A stretch of 64,000 nt of DNA from assembly GCA_964035545.1 (NCBI GenBank), contig CAXIUT010000161.1, forward strand, positions 1-64,000. Direction: 5' to 3'. The notes under the pieces were generated by a model, which was given only the letters and a program-made list of their open reading frames with translations, made no database searches and was not told the DNA's origin. The stretch is from Bugula neritina. Taxonomy: Eukaryota; Bryozoa; Gymnolaemata; Cheilostomatida; Bugulidae. This document shows, one piece after another, positions 23,593 through 33,627 of this stretch. A program made the translations under genes and the position numbers. Numbering within the stretch: the stretch's first letter is position 1; every line of letters begins with the position of its first letter.

Positions 23593-23686
23593 GGGGGTTG
23601 GGGTTGGGGTTGGGGTTGGGGTTGGGGTTGGGGTTGGGGTTGGGGTTGGGGTTGGGGTTGGGGTTGGGGTTGGGGTTGGGGTTGGG
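23593..23686. repeat. Internal G4T2 telomere array overwriting 94 bp
   Basis: 94 bp of TTGGGG units. The flanks match copy 2 on both sides with the same offset (6148): 23553-23592 equals 29701-29740 and 23687 onward equals 29835 onward. The array therefore stands in place of exactly 94 bp (29741-29834 in copy 2). Polarity is that of a right chromosome end. Confidence 0.95.
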
Positions 23687-23791
23687 TATTTATAAATCAA
23701 AAAAGATAAGTTTATTATTTCTGATGTACGAATAGACTCTGAGTTTAAATCACCATTCAATTCTGAATATATCATATAATTATTTTTTCTG

Positions 23792-24738
23792 ATGAAAGCC
23801 CAACTAACCTTCTTGGTAGCTCTCTCACTCCTCTCTCTGGTCGCTCTCGCCCAGTAAACCGATAAACCAACCGTCTACAAGCCCTTCACTAAAGAATAAC
23901 TCTCAAAAACCAACATATAACCTGAAATTCAAATCGATCCCCTTCCAGAAGAACCAACAGACAGACATCATAGACCTTCAAAACACCACTTGAACAAAAG
24001 AGACTAAGTATAGGTATACCCAGAAAGTACATTATTTATAATGAAGTTGATGAATACGGAAACGACTTAACTGAATAGGAAAAGCAACAACGAAGACATT
24101 AAAGGAAAAGATACAACAAACTCTTCAAATGGGGAATGCTTGCAGGAACAGTTGTCCTCGCTTTCATCCTTTGCAGACTCTGTGTTGCTAAGAGAAGAAG
24201 ATGTAACAGATTCAGACAACAAATCAGACAACAACAAATTGAAATGCAACAACAAATGCCTGTCTACAACGTTAGCCCTCATCCATATCCTAACCAACAA
24301 CAACCTATGACCATGGGAAGACCTTGCTATCAAGATTAACGCTTTTCAAGACCTCAAGAAAGACCTCAACCAAGAGGACAGCCTCAAGGTTATATTCCAA
24401 GAGGACAACCTCAATAATACGAACAAGCACCTCAAATCATCAAAGGAAGACCTCATGACAGTTTCCTTAAGGCTCAAAATCAACAACAACCAAACAGACA
24501 ACTTGATGCTCAGATTCAATATCATGAAAAAGAGCTTAATAAGTTGAAAGAAATGCTCAGAAGAGAAGAACAAGTCCACAGAGAAGAAATTCCTGAAATC
24601 AGAAGAAGACCTGTCCCAATGACTAATGAAAGTCTTGAATCTTGTCAACCAATCAGAAAAAGATCAATTCCTGTTGGTCAACCTATCTACGACAAGGATG
24701 CCAACTCAAGCTTCGCCTCAGAATATCCTGAAATCTGA
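23792..24738 (+). CDS. Type I membrane protein with Gln-rich cytoplasmic tail
   Basis: 308 residues, join(23792..24007,24028..24738), with one 20-nt intron. Signal peptide MKAQLTFLVALSLLSLVALA, a ~95-residue hydrophilic lumenal/extracellular part rich in Glu, Pro and His, then one membrane helix (WGMLAGTVVLAFILCRLCV) followed by a basic stop-transfer KRRR. The long cytoplasmic tail has Gln/Arg-rich repeats (QQQIEMQQQ, ERPQPRGQPQ) and a coiled-coil-like KELNKLKEMLRREEQ. Not recognised. It is the first gene right of the 23.55-23.69 kb break region. Confidence 0.75.
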
Positions 24739-24875
24739 TCCATTAAAACAATCATTATTACTCATTTCTATTATCAATTAATTCTGAGACAAATATTAAC
24801 TATTCAGAAATTTTTAATAACAAACTCATTTTTAGAATTTTTATTAACATTTAAATAATACCTTATACTAAAGAA

Positions 24876-25829
24876 TCAGACCATTAAAGCTTCAATTTAT
24901 TCATAATAATTAACATAGGTTTCTCCATTGATACTAAATAAAAGATTAGGTTTCTGAATACATACTTCACTTCTCCTGATACTAAGTTTTCCACCTTTAA
25001 TCTCCCAAATTCTCAAAATAAGATCATCTCCAACACTATACACGTTAAGACCCTCAACTTCAATCAAGTAAATCATCCCTTGATGAGCAGAAATCACTTT
25101 TCTATCAATTAGTTCTTGATCTACGATATGTAGTTCACCTTGACAAGTACCAATAATGATTGAATTTTATACTAATTTCATTTTGATGATAGGATACATA
25201 CTCAGGCTATCATACTGTCCTACTATTTTTTTATCATTCAAAATAACTTTCAAAACCTGTCCATTTTAAGTTCCCAAATAACAAAATTTATCATTAACAC
25301 ATATACTACAAATCCTTCCTTCAAACTATATTTTAAAGTTGACTTTGTTCTCAGGCCTATCAACAGGAATGGTCACCATATCTCCTTTAGAACTAACAAA
25401 AACAAAATAAGTTTGAACACCATTGAACACTCCTTGAACAGCCATATATCCATCATCAAAATCAACAATATTACACTTCAATTGAAAAGATTATGTACTC
25501 ACTATTTCATTCTTCCTCAATACCATACATTTAGATACAAAAGCCAACCCAATATAAGGAACACGATCCTCATGAGAATACACCATCTGAAGAGCCCTCA
25601 AAGGCTATCCATCGATATTGATAGGATATATTTCTCTAATACTTCCGTCCTTATTGAATTAGATGAGTCTTAGCTCGTTGAGACTCGACTGGTAGATCAA
25701 CCAATTTTAAGAACTGGATTGACAGGATCCTTTGAATGAAGCGAGAGAAGGGAGGATTATTGAGTTGTTCATGAATAAATAGCAAACTAATTGTATGATA
25801 TTTGAACCATAATATATTTACATCATCAT
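24876..25829 (-). CDS. WD40-type beta-propeller protein
   Basis: Up to 317 residues, no intron. Repeats have the WD40 strand rhythm, best at the end: SAHQGMIYLIEVEGLNVYSV then DDLILRIWEIKGGKL, a near-canonical GH..D.....W unit. Partners are unknown. Three tandem ATGs (25829, 25826, 25823) open the frame, overlapping the start codon of the divergent COX6B-like gene. An alternative start at 25772 would leave a 55-bp spacer. Confidence 0.75.
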
Positions 25830-26194
25830 GGAATTAGCTAATAACGCCCTCCCCATCTTCAGAGAAGGTATTGAGTTCAGGAGTATAATCCCAGTCGAAA
25901 TCCAACCTGCCACTTCTTGCTATCACGCCTACAATAAACTTTAAAGCTGCATTCTTCAAAAAAAGATACACCCAGCAGATCACAACAGTACCTCTCTCTT
26001 ATGAAGAAATCAGATCAGAATGTGAAGTAGAAGAATGGCGTTCAGTTTGTCCAGGATCAGTTCGAAAAGTACACATCGAGAGACTATTCCGAAAGAGTAT
26101 CAACTAACGATTGTACACTCAATAAAAATTAAATGACTACATGTAAGTTAAAAATCATATCCAACACTTTGGAATCATTGATGGAAGATTCTGA
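25828..26194 (+). CDS. COX6B-like CHCH protein
   Basis: 115 residues, join(25828..25987,26007..26194), with a 19-nt intron. It has CYHAYNKLESC (CX9C) and CEVEEWRSVCPGSV, matching the second Cys pair and CP motif of cytochrome c oxidase subunit 6B. The second pair is spaced by 8 rather than 10 residues, a departure from the family. COX6B sits on the intermembrane-space face of complex IV. Moderately sure of the family, less of exact orthology. Confidence 0.65.
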
Positions 26195-26351
26195 TCTAAA
26201 AATAATACCATATCTCCTATCATCATATCACTAGGATTTAGATTAGCATTATTATTGTAATATCACAAATATAATTGTATTAGAAATGCCATACTATTAC
26301 CATTGGCTCTATCGATAAAGAAAATAAGGATAAACAGAATAAGATAAAATC

Positions 26352-26615
26352 ATGCGAAAACTATCATTCAAATTGCCAGTAGTCATACGCTACAACCTCG
26401 TTTTTGCATTCTTTGCAGGAGTTATTGGAGCATTCTATACAAAAAGAACAGCAACCATTCTCTTCCCCTACCGTTTTGTTCCTTTCGGCATAATCGGCCT
26501 ATGCTATGAATAAATAATTCGTTACTACAACTATGTCAACGGAATCGAAGGGCCAAAATAAAAATCTATTACTATGATTGACTTAATTCGCTAGCAATAA
26601 GCAAAAGAAAAATGA
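26352..26615 (+). CDS. Small two-helix membrane protein, 87 aa
   Basis: Single exon. Two hydrophobic segments: LVFAFFAGVIGAFYT and FVPFGIIGLCYE. A basic N-terminus and a charged C-terminal tail (DLIREQEAKEK) flank them. Size and layout resemble small accessory subunits of mitochondrial respiratory complexes, but no family was recognised. The second copy (32500-32762) has lost one base in the middle. Confidence 0.6.
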
Positions 26616-26644
26616 TAAAATAGAGTGATAAATAGTTATATACA

Positions 26645-27157
26645 TCACATTCCATAAGATCTAAGTCTACTACTACTTTTTGATTAATTCATAGCCGTAC
26701 TTCCCATATTTTTGAAGACATTGCTTTTATTTCCTTAGATATTTCTAAATGAAAAAAAATTATCAACTCGCCCTCTTGTCTTCAAACTATACTTCTACTC
26801 AAACAACTGATAATATTCATTCAATATTCTATTCTCTTTCTTGAGTTTCTCATTTTATTAAAGCAAATAATCCCTTTCTTTCTATATCTTTTGGTACTAC
26901 TCATGTTCATGATTTTTACTGCTACTATGTTGTTTCGTTTGGGGATAGTATCGTCTGTCGATTGATCGTTCTCGTTCTCGATAGTTTTCTTTTTGATGGC
27001 TACAAGAGGTCTTTCTATGTATTTCATCTTGGGGGTGAAGAGTCGAACGAGAGGTAGAACGAGATTTGGTTGGATGGTTTTTATTGTGTTTTTTCGATTT
27101 GGAACGATGCAGATGTAAATATGTCTGTCCATCTTGAACATAGAGGTTTACTTTCAT
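26645..27157 (-). CDS. RS/His-rich N-terminus plus coiled-coil protein
   Basis: 170 residues, one exon. The first ~85 residues are basic and rich in Arg, Ser and His (SRSTSRSTLHP, RERERSIDRRYYP), like SR-type splicing/RNA-binding segments. The following ~45 form a coiled coil (RDYLLEENEKLKKENRILN), ending in a Ser/Arg tail. No RRM is present. Nuclear RNA-related function is only a guess from composition. Confidence 0.6.
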
Positions 27158-27480
27158 CTTGTTATTTATAGTAATCGAAGATTAATCATATTTGTTTATT
27201 AAAATAGAATAGCAAATGACCAACTTTTACTTAATGACCAGAATCATAAATTTAATTAGCAAAGATTTTAGTTTTACTGATAATTATCTCTTAAATCATC
27301 AAGATAGATATAAATCATAAATTATTAATAAATAGAGTTTATTTCATAGATGATACCAATATCAAAATAAAATCAGAACTAAGACCCAATGAGGTTGTCT
27401 TAGATCTAGATATGATATTGAAGTTTAGGACAAGGATAATAAGTTTAATAAGATTAATAATTATACAATAAAATTAGTTC
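27158..27480. promoter_or_regulatory. Divergent AT-rich spacer
   Basis: 323 bp between the RS-rich gene (minus) and the ULK-like kinase (plus). It must contain both promoters; no coding pattern or distinct motif is seen. Confidence 0.35.
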
Positions 27481-29240
27481 ATGAACAGCAACTAAAATTT
27501 GACAGGACAAAGTAAGAAGATAGGCCATTACTGCTACAACGGGAAAGATATAATCGGAAAAGGCTATTCAAGTATAGTATATCGAGCTCAAAATGACTCC
27601 AATGGTACTCCTTATTTCACCAAGGACAGACAATCGCTCTCAAGCTCATTGACATGAAGAATATTAAAGGATAAGTTCATAAAACTCTTCTTAACAATGA
27701 AATGGAAATCCTAAGGCTTCTCAGTAACCTACAAAACATAATTAAACTCTACTAAATCATTCCTCTCAAATCACACACCTGTATCATCACTGAGCTGTGT
27801 GATGGAGGAGATCTAGCTAAAATAATCAAAAACAGAAAAACAATTCCATAAAAATAAGCAATCGAAATCCTCAAAGAAATCATCAATGGATATAGAGGAA
27901 TCAATAGATTCGGCATTGTACATAGAGATCTTAAACCAGCTAATATTTTTTTCAGTTAAGGAAAAGTCAAAATAGCTGATTTTGGATTCGCAATCAAAAA
28001 TTCTGACCTCAAAAAATCAACCAACTACAACGTAGGATCTCCTGTCTACATGCCTCTAGAAGCTCTTAATGACAATCTTTATTCATCTAAAAGCGATATC
28101 TGGGCAATTGGAGTCATTTTCTATGAAATGATAACTGGTCATACACCTTGGAAAGCCAGAACAGAAGCAGATCTAAAAAGACAAATAAAAGCAATATCAA
28201 TAAAAAGTCTTATCCCAACTAGTCTATCTAGAATTTCTTCTGATTTCCTCCTAAAATCTCTTCAAGTCAACTCTTCTCTTCGAATGTCTGCATAGGAAAT
28301 GATAAATTTCTTCTAATTGAATAGCACTTCAACTAGTGAATCAACTCTTACATCAAGCAATTTAAGAACTAATCATTTGTTTAGGACAAGAGCCATCAGT
28401 CAAGATAGATAGGATCGAAATAAAGATCCTGAAAATAATCCTTAGATAACAAAAAATACAGTTACTGCACCTAAAACTTACAGAAAAATAAGCAAGCTAG
28501 CTGACTATAATAGTCAATAAAAAAATGGATCTTAAAAAATACCTGAAATACATAAACTAGGATTCGATCATACTGGTATTGGCTTTCAAGGATTTGATGA
28601 ACAAAAAATGAACAATTTTGCAAGAGCTACTGCTGGAATAGGATAATAATGGATTCCAGATTACAAAAAAACATCATCTCATCTATTGAGTCAAATACAT
28701 TTCTGTAGATTTTTCTATAAATTAATCTAAAGAATGAATAAATTGAATGTCTGTTCATAGAGATTAAAAAGTCTCATGAGTACTTTAATTGCTGGCAAGT
28801 TAGGATAGATAAAAGAACTAACAGTTCTCAATCCAAAATATGCTATCCTTTACAAAAGAACAAAATAATGCTAAAGAATCCAAGATGTAGTTCAACAATA
28901 CCAGACTAAATATGAACAATCATTGGATTTATCTGATGACATGTCCTATAGCTAGGCTTTGAGAGGAATTGAAGAAGAATTAGAATCATAGATTATCAAC
29001 TTACATGAGATGATAAAGAGTTATAGATCTTTAGAGGGAAAAGACGAAGAAGTAATATTGTTGGACTATTTGATAACTACCAAGCAACTCTTGCTCATTC
29101 ACTCAAAGAAAGATATTGAATATTTCCATAAGAAGTCAAAAATAGAAGCTATCGTAGAAGGAAAACCTGCCAAAAATATCACATATGACCACTTTGAAGC
29201 TATTGTGCATAAACTCAAAGTATTCAAGTTGATTGTTTGA
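27481..29240 (+). CDS. ULK/ATG1-like Ser/Thr protein kinase
   Basis: 579 residues, join(27481..27604,27625..29240), with one 20-nt intron. Kinase domain at about residues 20-275: GKGYSSIVYRA glycine loop, ALKLID Lys, GAA alpha-C Glu in NNEMEILRLL, HRDLKPANIFF, DFGFA, SPVYMPLEAL (APE degenerated to PLE) and SDIWAIGVIFYEMITGHTPW. The sequence style is that of the expanded ULK family of ciliates. The C-terminal ~300 residues are mostly helical, with a low-complexity start. The stop at 29238-29240 lies 69 bp from the telomere at 29310. Confidence 0.88.
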
Positions 29241-29309
29241 TTTATTGTGTATAAAATTATCAATTATATAAGATAGATATAAATTTCAAGATTATAAGTG
29301 ATCATTCTA

Positions 29310-29419
29310 GGGGTTGGGGTTGGGGTTGGGGTTGGGGTTGGGGTTGGGGTTGGGGTTGGGGTTGGGGTTGGGGTTGGGGTTGGGGTTGGGGTTGGGGTTT
29401 GGGGTTTGGGGTTTGGGGT
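29310..29419. repeat. Right-end telomere, G4T2 with distal G4T3 units
   Basis: TTGGGG units. The last three repeat units before the N gap are TTTGGGG. It caps the left chromosome form that includes the duplicated segment. Confidence 0.95.
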
Positions 29420-29619
29420 NNNNNNNNNNNNNNNNNNNNNNNNNNNNNNNNNNNNNNNNNNNNNNNNNNNNNNNNNNNNNNNNNNNNNNNNNNNNNNNNN
29501 NNNNNNNNNNNNNNNNNNNNNNNNNNNNNNNNNNNNNNNNNNNNNNNNNNNNNNNNNNNNNNNNNNNNNNNNNNNNNNNNNNNNNNNNNNNNNNNNNNNN
29601 NNNNNNNNNNNNNNNNNNN
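29420..29619. other. 200-N scaffold gap
   Basis: Exactly 200 N between a G-strand and a C-strand telomere. It joins two chromosome ends in the assembly and probably does not represent real adjacency. Confidence 0.98.
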
Positions 29620-29700
29620 CCCAACCCCAACCCCAACCCCAACCCCAACCCCAACCCCAACCCCAACCCCAACCCCAACCCCAACCCCAACCCCAACCCC
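29620..29700. repeat. Left-end telomere, C4A2 array
   Basis: 81 bp of CCCCAA units directly abutting GATCATTTTT, which is the sequence at 23553 in copy 1. It marks a left chromosome end inside the 23.55 kb spacer. Confidence 0.95.
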
Positions 29701-29939
29701 GATCATTTTTAGATATTATTATTATTTGACTATTTGAAATCAATAGATATAACTAAAATTATTAATGTTGAGGCAATAAATAAGTATTGGATAAATATAA
29801 CTATTATTTTAGTCAGTTTGTTTCTATTTGTCATTATTTATAAATCAAAAAAGATAAGTTTATTATTTCTGATGTACGAATAGACTCTGAGTTTAAATCA
29901 CCATTCAATTCTGAATATATCATATAATTATTTTTTCTG

Positions 29940-30886
29940 ATGAAAGCCCAACTAACCTTCTTGGTAGCTCTCTCACTCCTCTCTCTGGTCGCTCTCGCCC
30001 AGTAAACCGATAAACCAACCGTCTACAAGCCCTTCACTAAAGAATAACTCTCAAAAACCAACATATAACCTGAAATTCAAATCGATCCCCTTCCAGAAGA
30101 ACCAACAGACAGACATCATAGACCTTCAAAACACCACTTGAACAAAAGAGACTAAGTATAGGTATACCCAGAAAGTACATTATTTATAATGAAGTTGATG
30201 AATACGGAAACGACTTAACTGAATAGGAAAAGCAACAACGAAGACATTAAAGGAAAAGATACAACAAACTCTTCAAATGGGGAATGCTTGCAGGAACAGT
30301 TGTCCTCGCTTTCATCCTTTGCAGACTCTGTGTTGCTAAGAGAAGAAGATGTAACAGATTCAGACAACAAATCAGACAACAACAAATTGAAATGCAACAA
30401 CAAATGCCTGTCTACAACGTTAGCCCTCATCCATATCCTAACCAACAACAACCTATGACCATGGGAAGACCTTGCTATCAAGATTAACGCTTTTCAAGAC
30501 CTCAAGAAAGACCTCAACCAAGAGGACAGCCTCAAGGTTATATTCCAAGAGGACAACCTCAATAATACGAACAAGCACCTCAAATCATCAAAGGAAGACC
30601 TCATGACAGTTTCCTTAAGGCTCAAAATCAACAACAACCAAACAGACAACTTGATGCTCAGATTCAATATCATGAAAAAGAGCTTAATAAGTTGAAAGAA
30701 ATGCTCAGAAGAGAAGAACAAGTCCACAGAGAAGAAATTCCTGAAATCAGAAGAAGACCTGTCCCAATGACTAATGAAAGTCTTGAATCTTGTCAACCAA
30801 TCAGAAAAAGATCAATTCCTGTTGGTCAACCTATCTACGACAAGGATGCCAACTCAAGCTTCGCCTCAGAATATCCTGAAATCTGA
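29940..30886 (+). CDS. Type I membrane protein, copy 2
   Basis: Counterpart of 23792-24738 with the same signal peptide, 20-nt intron (30156-30175), membrane helix and Gln-rich tail. No difference was noticed in the coding sequence. Here the true 5' spacer (29701-29939) is visible. Confidence 0.75.
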
Positions 30887-31023
30887 TCCATTAAAACAAT
30901 CATTATTACTCATTTCTATTATCAATTAATTCTGAGACAAATATTAACTATTCAGAAATTTTTAATAACAAACTCATTTTTAGAATTTTTATTAACATTT
31001 AAATAATACCTTATACTAAAGAA

Positions 31024-31977
31024 TCAGACCATTAAAGCTTCAATTTATTCATAATAATTAACATAGGTTTCTCCATTGATACTAAATAAAAGATTAGGTT
31101 TCTGAATACATACTTCACTTCTCCTGATACTAAGTTTTCCACCTTTAATCTCCCAAATTCTCAAAATAAGATCATCTCCAACACTATACACGTTAAGACC
31201 CTCAACTTCAATCAAGTAAATCATCCCTTGATGAGCAGAAATCACTTTTCTATCAATTAGTTCTTGATCTACGATATGTAGTTCACCTTGACAAGTACCA
31301 ATAATGATTGAATTTTATACTAATTTCATTTTGATGATAGGATACATACTCAGGCTATCATACTGTCCTACTATTTTTTTATCATTCAAAATAACTTTCA
31401 AAACCTGTCCATTTTAAGTTCCCAAATAACAAAATTTATCATTAACACATATACTACAAATCCTTCCTTCAAACTATATTTTAAAGTTGACTTTGTTCTC
31501 AGGCCTATCAACAGGAATGGTCACCATATCTCCTTTAGAACTAACAAAAACAAAATAAGTTTGAACACCATTGAACACTCCTTGAACAGCCATATATCCA
31601 TCATCAAAATCAACAATATTACACTTCAATTGAAAAGATTATGTACTCACTATTTCATTCTTCCTCAATACCATACATTTAGATACAAAAGCCAACCCAA
31701 TATAAGGAACACGATCCTCATGAGAATACACCATCTGAAGAGCCCTCAAAGGCTATCCATCGATATTGATAGGATATATTTCTCTAATACTTCCGTCCTT
31801 ATTGAATTAGATGAGTCTTAGCTCGTTGAGACTCGACTGGTAGATCAACCAATTTTAAGAACTGGATTGACAGGATCCTTTGAATGAAGCGAGAGAAGGG
31901 AGGATTATTGAGTTGTTCATGAATAAATAGCAAACTAATTGTATGATATTTGAACCATAATATATTTACATCATCAT
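31024..31977 (-). CDS. WD40-type protein, copy 2
   Basis: Counterpart of complement(24876..25829); same frame, same triple ATG overlapping the divergent start codon. No disruptive change seen. Confidence 0.75.
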
Positions 31978-32342
31978 GGAATTAGCTAATAACGCCCTCC
32001 CCATCTTCAGAGAAGGTATTGAGTTCAGGAGTATAATCCCAGTCGAAATCCAACCTGCCACTTCTTGCTATCACGCCTACAATAAACTTTAAAGCTGCAT
32101 TCTTCAAAAAAAGATACACCCAGCAGATCACAACAGTACCTCTCTCTTATGAAGAAATCAGATCAGAATGTGAAGTAGAAGAATGGCGTTCAGTTTGTCC
32201 AGGATCAGTTCGAAAAGTACACATCGAGAGACTATTCCGAAAGAGTATCAACTAACGATTGTACACTCAATAAAAATTAAATGACTACATGTAAGTTAAA
32301 AATCATATCCAACACTTTGGAATCATTGATGGAAGATTCTGA
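31976..32342 (+). CDS. COX6B-like CHCH protein, copy 2
   Basis: Counterpart of 25828-26194 with the same 19-nt intron and Cys pattern. Confidence 0.65.
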
Positions 32343-32499
32343 TCTAAAAATAATACCATATCTCCTATCATCATATCACTAGGATTTAGATTAGCATTAT
32401 TATTGTAATATCACAAATATAATTGTATTAGAAATGCCATACTATTACCATTGGCTCTATCGATAAAGAAAATAAGGATAAACAGAATAAGATAAAATC

Positions 32500-32762
32500 A
32501 TGCGAAAACTATCATTCAAATTGCCAGTAGTCATACGCTACAACCTCGTTTTTGCATTCTTTGCCGGAGTTATCGGAGCATTTTATACAAAAAGAACAGC
32601 AACCGTCTCTTCCCCTACCGTTTTGTTCCTTTCGGCATAATCGGCCTATGCTATGAATAAATAATTCGTTACTACAACTATGTCAACGGAATCGAAGTGC
32701 CAAAATAAAAATCTATGACTATGATTGACTTAATTCGCTAGCAATAAGCAAAAGAAAAATGA
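32500..32762 (+). pseudogene. Small membrane protein, copy 2, frameshifted
   Basis: Counterpart of 26352-26615. Relative to copy 1 it has several substitutions, and one base is lost where copy 1 reads ACCATTCTC and this copy ACCGTCTC. The loss shifts the frame after the first membrane segment. It could be a consensus error or a broken allele; the substitutions around it suggest a real second haplotype with at least one uncertain base. Confidence 0.5.
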
Positions 32763-32791
32763 TAAAATAGAGTGATAAATAGTTATATACA

Positions 32792-33304
32792 TCACATTCC
32801 ATAAGATCTAAGTCTACTACTACTTTTTGATTAATTCATAGCTGTACTTCCCATATTTTTGAAGACATTACTTTTATTTCCTTAGATATTTCTAAATGAA
32901 AAAAAATTATCAACTCTCCCTCTTGTCTTTAAACTATACTTCTACTCAAACAACTGATAATATTCATTCAATATTCTATTCTCTTTCTTGAGTTTCTCAT
33001 TTTATTATAGCAAATAATCCCTTTCTTTCTATATCTTTTGGTACTACTCATGTTCATGATATTTACTGCTAGTATGTTGTTTCGTTTGGGGATAGTATCG
33101 TCTATCGATTGATCGTTCTCGTTCTCGATAGTTTTCTTTTTGATGGCTACAAGAGGTCTTTCTATGTATTTCATCTTGGGGGTGAAGAGTCGAACGAGAG
33201 GTAGAACGAGATTTGGTTGGATGGTTTTTATTGTGTTTTTTCGATTTGGAACGATGTAGATGTAAATATGTCTATCCATCTTGAACATAGAGGTTTACTT
33301 TCAT
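32792..33304 (-). CDS. RS/His-rich coiled-coil protein, copy 2
   Basis: Counterpart of complement(26645..27157) with several missense substitutions and no frame break seen. Confidence 0.6.
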
Positions 33305-33627
33305 CTTGTTATTTATAGTAATCGAAGATTAATCATATTTGTTTATTAAAATAGAATAGCAAATGACCAACTTTTACTTAATGACCAGAATCATAAAATT
33401 AATTAGCAAAGATTTCAGTTTTACTGATAATTATCTCTTAAATCATCAAGATAGTTATAAATCATAAATTATTAATAAATAGAGTTTATTTCATAGATGA
33501 TACCAATATCAAAATAAAATCAGAACTAAGACCCAATGAGGTTGTCTTAGATCTAGATATGATATATAAGTTTAGGACAAGGATAATAAGTTTAATAAGA
33601 TTAATAATTATACAATAAAATTAGTTC

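Larger units (their letters stand above)
23553..29309. repeat. Duplicated segment, copy 1 (5.76 kb)
   Basis: Nearly identical to 29701-35454, apart from the 94-bp telomere replacement, scattered substitutions concentrated at about 26420-27180 and 27370-28260, and three single-base deletions in copy 2. It carries six genes in the same order and ends in telomere on the right. Confidence 0.95.

Noticed and set aside
29420-29619. Palindromic or circular chromosome joined through telomeres
   Set aside because: The exact 200-N gap between opposite telomere strands is a scaffolding convention; nothing in the sequence shows physical linkage.
29298-29743. Open frames of alternating Gly-Val, Pro-Thr or Gln-Pro across 29.3-29.7 kb and 23.6 kb
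   Set aside because: They are translations of the telomere repeats and of the N gap, not genes.
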